From: Acanthornis magna
Taxonomy: Eukaryota > Chordata > Aves > Passeriformes > Acanthizidae
Assembly (NCBI GenBank): GCA_036785705.1
Contig: JAWUZG010000173.1
Location: forward strand, 1,783,001 to 1,847,000
Length of the DNA stretch: 64,000 nt
Direction: 5' to 3'
Position 1 is the first letter of the stretch; each line of letters begins with the position of its first letter. The position numbers were made by a program, and so were the translations under genes. Positions 36,501 to 49,800 of the stretch are shown here, piece after piece. The notes beneath the pieces are model-generated. The model made no database searches. It was not told where the DNA came from and worked only from the letters and a program-made list of their open reading frames with translations.

Positions 36501-39500
36501 CCAAGAACTCTGTCACTGAGGAACATGCTGTCAGCAGTGGTATAAAGGAGCTTCCACTTTGACAAGTCAGTCCTTTCCATCAAGAAGAGGTTTTGTCAGA
36601 CAGTTCTTGGTGGGCTGGAATGACTGACTCCATCTGACAGGCAGGAAACAAGGCATATGGATATTAAACCACCATCCTGAGCTTGTGCAAGGCTGTAGCA
36701 GACTCAGGTGGAAATTGTACCTTGTCTGCAGGTCCCGCCCCTGCCTCTGCCTCTAGCAACAATTATTTTCACACTAGCCACAAGAGTATTTATTTTCCAG
36801 CAGCAATTCAGAGACAGTAGCAGTGCCTCTCCCTTATCCATCTGTCCCCTTCCCCCCGCAGCCCCTTCCCAAATCTGCCTGCTCAGTGCTGAGTAGCCCA
36901 GGATGGATCTCAAACACTGCCACTCTCGGGAGCGCTGTGAAAACAGAAGGATAATTGCTAAGAGTTGCCTTATGAGAAGAATCCATTGCTGCCTACGGCT
37001 CAGTTCCTTGCTTTTAACCCCACGTGCTTTGCCTGTGAGGGCTGTGACATTTCTCAGATATTGGATGCTGCTGCCCTGCTCCGCGGTAGGTCAGGCACAC
37101 GGGAAGCAGGCACGGCTGGGAATTCACTGTGCCCCGCAGGAGGTGATAACCCCAGGTAATGAAGCACAGTCAACTCTGTTTTCCTGCCCAAATCTCACAC
37201 TCCTGCTGCTGAAATTCAGCAGATTGTGCGTAAACACACTATCTAATGCCCCAAATGACAGTCGCTACAAGATTTCTTTAGGCAGTTCCATCCTATGGTG
37301 CTCCAAGTGACCATGATATCATATTGCTAAATAAATGACATTAACAGATGAATATCACACGGCTGGACAGTCAGCTGCAGCTTGCAGGTGGCAGGATTTG
37401 GCTGAGATACATCCGTGCATTTTCCGTGGTCGAGGCAGGACAGAGGCTGCACAAGAGCACCCAGGGGTGCTGGGTCTGGGTGGAAATATTCTGGGCACTG
37501 TGTGGGGCTAATGCTGCACCTGGGATGGAGATGGCAGTGGGAACAGCCTGGATGGGGAGCACTGTTGGGTAGGAGAGCACCAGCCCCATGCCCTTCATCC
37601 CCCAGGAGCAGTGTCGGGAGTGCATCACATTCACAGACATAAACCTCTTGGCTCTCAGTGGAGAGAACCTGACTCCAGCCCACAGTGCAAAATTAACCTT
37701 TCCTCTTGGCTGTTGAAAGCCGAGGCTGAGTTAATCAGTAGCAGACAAGCTGATTGACTGTCACTCCTCTGCTAAATTAATGCAGTAGGGTCACATCAGT
37801 GCCACCCCACTGTTTCCCAGAGATGGCATCCTGGCAATGCCTTCAAACGCAGACACACAACTGTAAAAGAGAGGAAGGTGCTGTAACCACACAGGGCGTT
37901 TACACTTGTGCGTTGCAATGTGAAAGTGGAAAGACAGGAGAAAATAGCTACTGTTCTTCCTACTGGTTTTTTGTTAGCTGCTCTGCTCTTGGCATCTTGC
38001 AGTACGTGCCTCTGAAGCTGCTAATTTTGCTCCTAGGAAAGCTCCCCTCCCTGTGCCTGTGCTGCAGCGAGCCTGTGCATTGCTCAATGGAGGCACAGCT
38101 TTTACATTAGCATTTTGCATGTTCTCAGTGCTAGGAGAAGCATTTAGGGAAAAAAAAATATCCAGGCAACATCTTGATCTGTGTTTTACAGATGAAGTCA
38201 GAGCCATGTATTCAGGTTTTTAAACAAAAGCCAAGTGGGTATTTTTTAAAAGATGCCTCTGCCACAGGCTTAAAGAATAGGGAACAACATCCACCCATGA
38301 TCAAAATGAAGAGTGCTTGACTTATGGCAGATCTCTTCCTGGCTGCAATGAGAGCTTTTTTCTTGCATGTTTTTAGCAGCTGAATCCTCACTGTCTTTTT
38401 AAGAGGCAGCATCCCTTTCTATTTAAATTGCTCATCCACCATGTCACTCTGTAAGATGTGCTGATGTACGAAGCACAGAAGGACCCCTGAGCAGCATGAA
38501 GAGCTCCTCTCTTTGCTGCAGCTGAATGTCAAATTGCTTAGAGAGGGAGAAAGTGCTGGCAAAAATTCAATGTGGCTCAGGGTTTGCTTCCCAAAGATGG
38601 AGGAGCTGAAATTTTTCTGAATGCAGACCTGAGGGTCAGGTATGGGGACAGGTTTGAGTGCCCAGTTTCAGAATTGTCAGGGTGGAAGGAATTAAAGAAA
38701 AGGTCTGACAAGCACAGGCTAGGCATAGTCTGTGATGCAGGAATGTGCTCTGACCTAAGCCAAGGACCTCCAACGCTCTTGAAGTAGCTGTGCCTACAGA
38801 AACACTTTAGCAGGGACAAGAGCCATGGCAGGACGTGCCACACACCACAGCCTTGCCTGTGTTTTAGGGGACAACATAAAACCCTCACAGCACAGTGCCC
38901 TGTGACTGCCACCAGCCCAAAGTGATGACCCATCCCTGGGCTCAGGAGTCAGCTCTGTCCCAGGGCTCCTCATGCTGACCCTGAGAGCAGCACTGTGTGT
39001 GTACAGAGCCCTTGGGACCTGAGTGTTCTGAGCAGGAGGTCAAAGGATGTCATTCTGAACCTGAGATTTGATATACAGCCATGTTGAGAAGAAATCTGTA
39101 AAGGTGTTTGACCTGGCAGATAATTTCACCACTGCTCTCCTTGCTGGCCAAATGTATTTCTGCAGAAGGTGCCCTCCCTGCCCTGTGTTTGTTCACTGCT
39201 CCTCATTGCTCTTCATGGACTTGTTCTCTGTGTGTCTTCCTTCATGCTCTGCATGCTTGGAGACATCCTTCTGGTCCATATTTCAGAGGCATAAGGCCTT
39301 ATCCTGCAAGGGGAATCTAAGCTCAGCTCCTGTAGCTTGTCCTTTTGAGGATCCTGTCAGGTTCTTCTGGCTCCCGAAAAGTGGAACGGAAAATTCATCA
39401 CTGACATCAGATTAAATATTCTAAAGGAGGTGCAAGGAGCAAAGCTTTCTGAAAAATGTGGTCTGCAATTAAAGATCACAAGGTACAATGGGTCAATTTT

Positions 39501-40861
39501 AGTTAGAGCAGCTTAGTGCCCAAGTGGGAGCTGTAAATTGCACCATCCCCATCCTTGGCTAATGCAAATGAACACTTTTGGTGTTGGTATAGTTCTGGCA
39601 GGTTGTTAGAGCTCCATGAACTGAAACAAAAGAGTTAAAGAGAATCATTAAAGCATTTGCTCCCACGTCTGAGCCCAGCCCTGTTCTCCTCTTTCTTGTT
39701 ATTTAGTATTTATTGCAGTCTTATCATTATTATTTTATTTGCCATGGCATGTTTTGCGATGGGGCGCCAGGGATGTCAGCTCGATTTTTAGCTTTTCCCC
39801 AGCACATTCATTAGACTGTGACAGGTGATTTTCCCTTCTGTTTGGGCTCTGCCCTTGTACGCCTCACCCTGGGAGCTGAGAGCATCGTTGTAATTCAGGA
39901 GATGGTCCAACAGCCGCTCCTCGTACGTTTGCTCGCACGTCCTCTGCCGCAGTGGGAGCATGTGCACCAAAGCATCTTCTGCCTTTCAGAATAACTTTTA
40001 ATATGCACTGATTGTGGTGGAGGAGGTGGGAGATCTGTTCTGATCTAGTGCTGATGATGTTCCATGGCTCCTGAGGGAATCCATTTGTGTAGATGGCTGG
40101 GAAGCCCAGGAAAGATTATCCCCTAACTTCGCACGTGTCAAAGGGAAAAAAAGCTGCAAACCGAGGATCGTGGTTAATGGTTGGACTTGATGATCTTTTT
40201 CAGCCTTAATGATTCTATGATTCTCTGGCGCAAGAAGTTTTATTTTTGCCAAGGATCTGTGTGTGAGGAGACCTGTGCGTTTGACCCTTTCACAGAAGCA
40301 GCGTGCCCAGGACTCAGAAATACAGAAGTGGCACAGCACAGAGCTTTCAGTATCAGCCACCCAAGGCTCAGTAACAGGAGCTCTGTTGAGGGCTCGTATG
40401 ACATCATGTACTGTTCGTTAGCAGATTTTGCATTCATTTTCATCTGTTTTGTTTCGTGTCTTGTTGCCTGCCTCCAGCGCTCATTTTTCGCAGGAGATAC
40501 AGCACGAGGTATCTCTCACGGCTGTTTGCTTGGAGGAACAAGGTAGCCAGGTGTCTCCAGTGGCAGATATTGAAAGCTGTTCATATTTGGCCCAAATGAA
40601 TTCACACTAAAGGTCATGGGACTTTTCTCATCGTTTTTAGAAGAAACTGAGCTGACTTTTGCTTTTTGTCCTTGGGAACCAAGTGAATCCCACCCTGATC
40701 CATCGGAAGAACTTGCTTCTCAAACTCACTGACTGACATGACGTGTGAAATGTCTGTGGTGTGCCACACTCGTCGGGTTTTGGTGCCATAGATGATTCTG
40801 TCTTCACAGTGTCACACTTTTCTGGGCTTTACTCCTATTTCCTCATTAAATGAGAAAGACT

Positions 40862-40892
<31 letters not shown>

Positions 40893-43800
40893 TAAAAAAG
40901 GGTGGCTACCTTCACTTTTTATTTCATGCAGTGTGACTGACATTTCAGAGAATCAGAGAATGTTTTGGGTTCATCCAGCTTCATTCCCTGCCATGGGCAG
41001 GGTCTCCTTCCCATGGTGCTGGTTGCTCAAAACTCCATCCAGCCTGGCCTTGGACATGCCCAGGGCTGGGGCATTGAAAACTCTGAGCAACCTGTGCCAG
41101 GCCCTTATCACTTTCCCAGTAAAGAACTTCTTCTGTATATATAATCTAAATTTCTCTTTTCTCAGTTTGAATCCATTACTCCTTATTCTACCACTATGAC
41201 ATTATTTCCTCAAAATACTTGCCTAGTATAAACTAAACTGCCAAAATATCTCTGGGACAGAACTGGGATCCGAAGGGTCAGGCCTGAGCTTGGGCAGACT
41301 CTGTAACACATCAAGGTTTGGAAAAAACAAATCTGGTCCATGTGTCTGAGTTCATTTAACGCCTCTGTATACACACCAAAATTTTCACTTTCTCTTCTCT
41401 TTTGCTCTTCAGTGTCAGGGCCAGGAACTGAGTGACCTGTCCTCTTGCCCTGGACAGTGAATACGCAGTGTCAGAATCCTGCCTATGGATTTTTTTCCTC
41501 TTGTGGCAGAAGCAGGTCATTGTACCAAGAGCCATGGCTCAGACCATGCTCTCAAGACAGCACCAGCGCAGCCTGAATTGGTCTGTAATGTTATGTTTTG
41601 CATCAAACCATTGAGTTATTAATGCATTGGGATTTCTGCCTCCCTCCTTGCAGTCAACAAATACGTGGTCCGGGTTTTTACTGGTGAAGTCAGCGGCAGC
41701 GGAACAGATGCGGATGTCTTCATTAATATCTTCGGTGAGAAAGGAGACACAGGTATTCAAATGCAAATCATTTCCTAAAATATTTCCTCCTGCTCTGCAG
41801 GCCTGTGATCTGAACAACACACACAGGCAATCTGGCAAACGCAGAATAATTTGGCTGAGAGAAAGGCACAACAAATGGTGGCGTTAGCTCTGGGGGCCCT
41901 CACATCCACGGCCCCTGGAAGATGCATCTGCAATGCAGCAGCTGTGGCTGGGTGTGGGCATGACTCGAGTTACCTGCCACTGAAAATGCCAAACTCTGGG
42001 AAAATGCAACGTAAGCCACCAGCAGAAAGCAGTGGAGTAAGTGCCAGTCCACTGAAGGGTCCAACACCAATATTTATGAACAGTGAATGCAGTGAGAGAT
42101 GTGTGTCTCATTTTTTGGGTCCCTGGATGGATAATGATGTCCCTTCTCTGTGACAAAGGTGGTGACTGACCCTGTTTGGCCACTTGTAAAAATAATATGA
42201 GCAAGGTTTGTATTAGCTGGGTTTTAAAGGATTTTTTTTTTACAATTATTGTAACTATTTTGAAATGTAGATTATGCTGCAACAGTGGTTTAGAAACTTT
42301 AATGTAATTTTTTTTTTTTAATTGAATAATATTAAAAGATGTGCCCAACCCAAGCTCTGTGGGCCATGGACAAAAGCGGGTGGAATTTCCTGGAGATTCC
42401 TGGAACCATGGAGCAAATATTCTTTTGCTTCTACACTGCACCTATCCTGTCAAATTCAAGAAATAATGATGTCTGTCAAGTGCCCTTGAACAGATAATAA
42501 AACCTGGTGGATAGGGCTCATCCTTGATTAATCCTCCAGAGTTTTACCAGGGGATTCATCTGATCTCACCACAGACATCCCAAAATGGGAGTCTGAGTCT
42601 CAGCTGGGTGTCCAGGCACTCTGTCACATCCACACAGAGAAATAACACCGCTAGAGAATGATTCATCCCCTCTGAGGCAAGAGGGATGAGCTGCCCACTG
42701 ACCTCTTTCTGTGCCTTGGGTGGGTTTCATCCCACTCACAGCATCACTCACACAGGCTGCAAGCGGGGCACAGCTTTAGTACTTTTCATAAAGGCAAACC
42801 CCATGAGATTAGGGAAAAGCCAACAGCACTGGCTGGGTCGCAATTTGAAAAGAAATCCTTGTTCTCGAACACAGCAAAGAATTATGTGTCCTGAAATGTC
42901 AGAATCTGCAGCTTGTGACCAAAGCCTTCCTCGAACAGTTTGGAGATTTTCAAAGACGGTAAAAATAAAAGGGAAATGTGGTGGTATAAAAAAAAAATAA
43001 AAATATTTAAGAGCCATCTGGATATATATTTCGGAAAGCTCCAAGAGCTGTAAGTAACTGTGACATTAGAATGGAAATCCTGATCTTTTGAGTGCTTGAG
43101 AAAAGGTACCTTTTTTATTAGAATATAAAGTCCTCTGCCTTTGCCTTGACTCCTGGTTGCAAAGAGCTGATATCTAGGGAATATTTGATTCAGTCAGTGG
43201 TGGCATTCCTAAATATTCCTTCTCTTACAAACACACGTGTCAGTAGCCCTTTCCTCCTTGGAGTCATTATTCATTGTTTATTTGTTTATTTCTACTTTTT
43301 TTTTTTCCTACTTTTTTTTTCCCACTTCAGGTATGAGGAAACTGGACAATGACAAAGACAACTTTGAAAAAGGAGCGGAAGACAAGTTCACACTCGATGC
43401 TCCAAATCTGGGAAAATTAAGGAAAATTAATATAGGGCATAATAACAAGGGTGGCTCTGCTGGCTGGTTCCTTTCAAAGGTGAGTTACTCCTGAGACATT
43501 CAACATAAGCATTTCATGGGCTCAAAATATCTCACCCTCTCATGGTCTGGTACCCAGAGATGCAAGGATAATTGCTGGATACTGAGAAGGAGACAAATAA
43601 TTTCATTCTGTTGACTTAATTAATTACCACGACTGTAAAAATACCACAGTCCAAGAGTTATCTGTTGGGTCTGTTCACAACAAAAATCTTCAGTCTCATA
43701 GCTTGCCCAAATTTAAGTGATTTATCATTGGCACATCAAAAGAGATACATCCACCACAAAGACCCCTTTCTTGCACTTTCCTGCTCATTTTAGTCTCCTG

Positions 43801-46800
43801 CAATGGGGTGGGAAGGTATTACAACTTTTAGTGTAATGGTTGAAGGAATATTTTTAAAGGAAAAATCTCTTCCCTCTAATCTCATTTTCTTTCCTCTGCT
43901 GATGTAGTTTCACACAGCTGGCTTTAATCCACGGAAGACCTGACCCCATATTTGTAAATCCTAGATAACAGGGTGGTTTGAAGTATTACAAACGCAAATA
44001 TTAGCACATGCTTCTCCATCACCACCACCCATCCCACACAACGCAGGGAAAGTTATGATCCTGGCTGCCCATGAAAAATGTGGAAATGAAAACTGAGTAG
44101 CTGTGCTCAATGTAATAAATAGAGGTGGGGAAAAAAGCACAGAATCTCATTTTCACATCACAGGTGTAATGACAAAATAAGATTTTTGGTGAGGTTGGTG
44201 AGGTTGCTCGAGTCCCAAAACCTGGAATAGTCACTTCTTGCAGCCAACACACCAACCCTACATCCTGCCACAAGCCTCCACGATGTTTGTGATTAAGTAT
44301 AAAACAACTTTGGCCTTGTGAATTGAGATGGAAGGTTGGAGTACTGAACTGAAATAGCTCAGTTGTTGTCTACGGGTTTTAGATGTTTTTCTGTAATTTG
44401 CTCCAACACTGGAGTGTTGGCACTCCAGGATGAGCCTGTTCCCATGTTTCTTGTGTTTTCAGCATGGCTTATACTCAGAGACTGTTTTCCACCTCTAAAC
44501 ATATCAATAAAACCCTCTAAAAGGAACCCAAAGAGGATCAGCTTGTAGAGAGGCATTGGAGTGTTGCTATTTCTCCTGAACCTCATCTATTTTAGTCTCC
44601 AACACTCCAGCACAGCTCTGCTCTCTCGCGCTGACAATCCCAGCCCTGGCAGACACTGCTGTCTCTGTCTGAGGAGGTACAACAGGATTCAGGAGTGCTA
44701 CAGGCAACAGCACGGTGTGGGATGAGTGACAGGAGGGGAAGCTCTGTTTCCCAAAGAATGGTTTCATGAGTTTATCAGAAAGGACAGATTTCAGATTCTC
44801 CCTCATTGTTGAGAAAAGTGCCAAGGGCTTTCTATCCATAATAGTGATTTTCTTTTTCCCCCCTCTGAGACATAACCCACGCAGAAGAGTAGAGATTTTG
44901 ATTTTTTTCTCCTCTGACCAAAATTCCTCAGTACTCTGCTGGCTTAAAATACTATAGTAACTCTGTGGCAGGATTCAGGAATCCAGCAGAGGATATTGGT
45001 AAGAAACACCTCAGCAGGAGGTGCAAAAAACTACAATCTAATATTAAAGGGGAATATTGTTGCCCAGCATTTTTCAGTAAAATACCACAGAATCCTTGAA
45101 TAGTTTGACAGCCCCTGCCATGGGCAGGGACAATTTCCACTGTCCCAGGTTGCTCCAAGCCCTGTCCAGCCTGGCCTGGGACACTGCCAGGGATCCAGGG
45201 GCAGCCACAGCTGCTCTGGGCACCTGTGCCAGGGCCTGCCCACCCTCACAGCCAGCAATTCCTAATTCCCAAGATCCCATCTGTCCCTGCCCTCTGGCAC
45301 TGGGAAGCCATTGCCTGTGTGCTGTCCCTCCATGCCTTGTCCCCAGTCCCTCTGCAGCTCTCCTGGAGCCCTTCAGGCCCTGCCAGGGGCTCGGAGCTCT
45401 CCCTGGAGCCTTCTCTTGTGCAGGGGAACAGCCCCAGCTCTGCCAGCCTGGCTCCAGAGCAGAGGGGCTCCAGCCCTGGAGCATCTCCGTGGCCTCCTCT
45501 GGAGTGGCTCCAGCAGCTCCAGCTCCTTGTGCTGTTGTTCCCAGGGCTGGGGCAGCTCTGCAGGTGGGGTCTCACCTGAGGGGCAGAGGGGCACAATCCC
45601 CCCTCCCCTGCTGCCCACGCTGGGGCTCAGCCCAGGGCTCGGGGGGCTCAGGGCTGGGGCAGGTCCAGCTCTCACCCACAGCACCTTCTCCCTTCTCCCA
45701 GGGCTGCTCTGTCCACTCTCTGTCCACCTTTTCTCCATGCTTTGGATTATTGCCCCAGCCCAGGTGCAGGACTTTGCACCTGGCCTCGTTAAACCTAATG
45801 ATGTTTGCACAGCTTCACCTCAATGGTAGCCCAAGAGCTGAATCCTTCTGAATTAGAAACTGTTTCCTGCCGCAGCATTTTAATGGCTGCCTTCACAATG
45901 GTTCCACCCTGGAGTAACGGACTGGGATAAAGCGATATTCCTGTGCCACACGAGCTCATCTGATGGTCTGGATTTGCCCTGAAATTCCTAGGCATTGTTG
46001 TAGAACAAGGCTCTGAAGCAGAGGGAGAGAGAACACAGCCTGTTCCCGAAGCAGAGCAAAGAGCTGTCGTTCAGCTGAAGGAGAAGGGTAGCCAGCAAAG
46101 AGGCTCTGGAGAGAAGGAAGACAGTCCAGCCAGCTGGTCTTGATAGCAGAGACATCTGGTCTCGTACACCGTGAGAGATTCACTGGATTAAAAAAAAGAG
46201 AAAGTAAAAAAGCTGGGTTTTTACTCACTGATTGTCTGAAATTCTATCAGTACTAATTAGGGAGTGGAGAGGGATCTGCTTGAGTATTGAATATGTTAAA
46301 TACCAAGTCAGAGTGTGTACATTAAGCTTCTGCTCTTCTGCCACCCCCTTGTGTAAAACCTTTGCTTTTCCCACATTATTTTCCAACGTGGTGTCTCTTC
46401 TCTCTCAGGTGATCATTGAGGACATCGGCAACAAATGCGTGTACCAATTCCCAGTCGAACGCTGGTTTGCTTTAGATGAAGACGATGGGAAAATACAGAG
46501 GGACATTCTTGTTGGGGGCACTGAAGCCACAGGTAAAATCACGGCCTGAATCCGTGGTGAGAAATGGGGAGTTAGGGCCATTAGCCGTGTTTTCTTTAGG
46601 AGATTGAACGCCTTATGCTCAGGGAGACCTGCAGTGAAGCATCTGCTGGTGACAGGCTGTTCTGTGTGAGCCTTCCTGAGCTGCCAACACATTTCCCACC
46701 TCTGTGTCTCACCTGTGAAGCTGTGCAGGACCTACATGCTGGTTTATCACCTGGAGCACCTGCATGAGGGGCTGATGGGCAGGGCATGAAAATCCAGCTT

Positions 46801-49800
46801 GTACTTTGTTGGGGAGGGAGAAATAGGAAAATCTTATAAATATGATTACCTGGCAAGAGATGTTGAGAATATAGAAACTATAAGCTAGATTGAAATGAAG
46901 ACAAGCTTTGAGATACCAAACCCCAGTTACTAATTAACAGGAAAACAATGGTATGGCCAACTGAAGGTAATCCACCCCTTGATTAGACAATGCTCCCTGC
47001 TTACTCCAGGCCCAAGGGTCAGAGCAGACCCTACCAACTCAAGCAGAGAGTACAAAAAGCAGTTTTAAGGGTTTAAAATGTAACGCCATATGGTAATACA
47101 AGGATGCTCATAGGCTGTATGTAAATGCTGTAGAATTTGTATCTTGTCCTAGATTGGTTAGTGAAAATTAGAATATTCAGCACAGAACATGATTTATTGT
47201 ATTGTAAGGAGCGACCACGGTACCCTTACCCTTACACCCTTAACCCTTACCATTCTATTCTGTATTCTGCTTCCCCAATTCCTGTACCTCTCTCTCTCTC
47301 TCACCTCTCTGACCTGCTCGGGGCCGCGCCTGGCGGTTCATAGCAGGTCTCTTACCCCCACGCTCTTTATTACAATAAACCTCATGCTCTGAGACCAGAC
47401 TCCAGAGATCTCTGTCTTCATCCAAACCGCATCCACACACCGCAGAGGCCATCCAACAGGAACCACAGATTTCTACACAGTACTTCAGGGATTTCTGCAT
47501 TCAGAAAGTGGTTTTCTATTTCAAAAGTCACCGGTGTGCCACAAAGTAGTGAATATTGTACTTCAGGTTCTTTTCAGGGGAACGAAGCATCGTTTTATGA
47601 AGCAAGAAATGCAGTGCTGAGCCCTAAATCCATCTTTTTTGTTATCCAGCATGGTTAAAGCAAAGATGACCAAAGTTTTATGCCTGTGTTAAAAGAAACC
47701 TGGATATAAAGTCAATAAAAGACCTTACGGCAGGGCAGAAGATTATTTGGATAGTGTTCTGCCTGTATTTATTTATGGGCATGAAGGCAAACACTTTGAT
47801 GATGCTTATAAGAACTGTTCTTTATGTCCTTGCATGGTCTTCAACTGCAGACCTCATATCCCCCCCTGCATGTGCATGAGGAAAGTGGTCTGGGCACATA
47901 TTCCTGACTGCAGGGTTCTTGTTAGGAAAAATTAGGGGAAGAAAACTGAAAGAAATGTAATTCAATCCCTAAAAGCTTCCTTTATCTTTTACCATTCATG
48001 ACTGTGTATTTTGTTTTCCTGCTCTCTGGAGTTTTGTTGAAGATATATCCACAGTAAGGCGTGCTTGAATACAATTTTTAATGTAAATTTCAAAGGGAGG
48101 ATTATTTATACGAGAGTGAGTTCTGATGTTTTGCTTCATTCCAAGTCCCTATTGAAATTTCTGTCTGATTTAATAAAAAAACTTGGCTTAGGCCTCGACT
48201 ATTTTCTACATGCTCTGTAAAACACTGTTATAATGTTTAGGTGTGTGTTTGATGCCACGAGACACGTTTAAGATGTGCTTTTCTGTGAGTTAAGCCTTGT
48301 GGGAAGAAGTGTTTTCTCTCTTAGACCAACAGTTGGAGATAGGAAAAAAGAACCCTAAGGACACTTTTATGTGAATAGACTTCTTTTCAGAAATATTTTT
48401 ATTTTTTCCGGATGGGCTGATACTTCTCCAAAACCTTGTTTTGCTGAGATCTGCTGAGTTTCTTACGGTGACTGTGGAGGTCCTGATGTCTTCAGCAGAG
48501 TTATAGCCTAAAAAACAAATAAACCCAAAGTTCTCAGAGTTTTGTGATGCTGCAGATCTTGCCCCCACTGTTTAAAGCAACATTTCTCTATCCTCTCAGC
48601 ATTCTCTGACACTTTTGGTGCTCGGTGTCTCTCGAAGTCAAGTGACTTAGTTGCCAATTCAAGTTTTTTGCCTTTCTTCACCTCATCAGTGCCACACAGT
48701 GAATAAAAAGCCATATTTTTTCCATTGGGCCGTGGGACAGGGCTTGGTTTTCCACCCCAGGCCTGTTTCTCTTGATCAGTCTGAAGGTAAATGTGTATTT
48801 TTCAGAGTTATATGTGGAACAAAAACAAATGAAGCATTGCATTGTGTGTAAGTCAGAAGATAAATAAACCAGTGGGAAATCAATAGAGTCCAACATCAAT
48901 CCAATCAAAATCATGACTCTCAGACCCTTTTCCTCCCTTCTTTTTTCCTTAACCAACTTTCTGGTTCCTCCAGGCATCGTGTACAACGTGGCTGTAGTGA
49001 CGGGAGACATCAGAGGAGCCGGCACCAACTCCAAGATCCACGTAATCCTCCACGGCTCCAAAGGCTTAAAGAACAGCGGGAAGATTTTCCTGGAAGGAGG
49101 TGAATTCGAGCGTGCCAGGACGGATCTCTTTAACGTGGAGATAGCTGCGCTTCTCAGCCCTCTCAGCAGAGTCACCATTGGGCACGACAACTGCGGCGTC
49201 AGCTCTGGCTGGTTTTGTGAGAAGGTGAGACTGAATTATTGTCAACTTATGGAATAATTTCAGTTGGGAGAGACCTCTGAGGTCATGGAGTCCTAACCAC
49301 TGGGCCAACACCACCAGGATTTTTGTCTGCAGGCAGATGCCAGACCTGTTTCCCATTCACAGCCTGACCCCGACAACCCAGTACGGCTCAAAAATAAATG
49401 AATAAATCTGCTTTTGTTCGGAAGGCAATATCCCCGGTTTAACAAGTCAATATTATACATCACGCACGGGAGCAGCTGATTGCCTCAAAGGCACGTTAGA
49501 TGCATAAGTCAATCACTCACTAATTGGGTTGATTGCCCCTCTGCAGTCACAAAGATAGAGATTATTGTTTGCTCAGCTCCAAAAGCACCTTCAGATGTTC
49601 GCCCAAGGGGCTGGACAGAAATGCTGCCTTGGATTGTGCTGAGCTTTTCAAAGTTATCATCTACGCTCAGACTTCCCTGAAGTTTCTAGATGCTGCTCTG
49701 GAGGCTCAGAAATAATAAAAAAACCCCAAAACCCAGTAGAAAGTGGTTGATCACAGCTCATATGGGGAGGCAGGGGACAAATATGTGAAGTTGTTACCTA

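Larger units (their letters stand above)
27956..41653 (+). other. LOXHD1 intron 4 (phase 1, about 13.7 kb)
   Basis: No coding exon is recognised. Contents are six CR1 tails, a perfect short palindrome, T-rich tracts and a TTTA microsatellite (listed separately). The open frames have no domain and no coding character. Confidence 0.85.
46533..48973 (+). other. LOXHD1 intron 7 (phase 1, about 2.4 kb)
   Basis: Holds a solo LTR (46861-47458, sense). The remainder has no recognised repeat or exon. Confidence 0.85.

Noticed and set aside
41884..42441. 185-residue frame on the - strand in intron 5
   Set aside because: No recognisable domain or signal, runs through T-rich sequence, no start context or neighbours to support a gene.
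45096..45851. 251-residue open frame on the + strand
   Set aside because: It lies mostly in an antisense CR1 copy (the block recurs at 51316-51721) and is Pro/Ser/Leu-rich with no domain. GC-rich repeat sequence gives long chance frames.
47221..47250. Interstitial telomere sequence
   Set aside because: Units are degenerate (mostly CCCTTA, not CCCTAA), few, and inside an LTR.
48678..49190. 170-residue frame on the - strand
   Set aside because: Antisense shadow of LOXHD1 exon 8.
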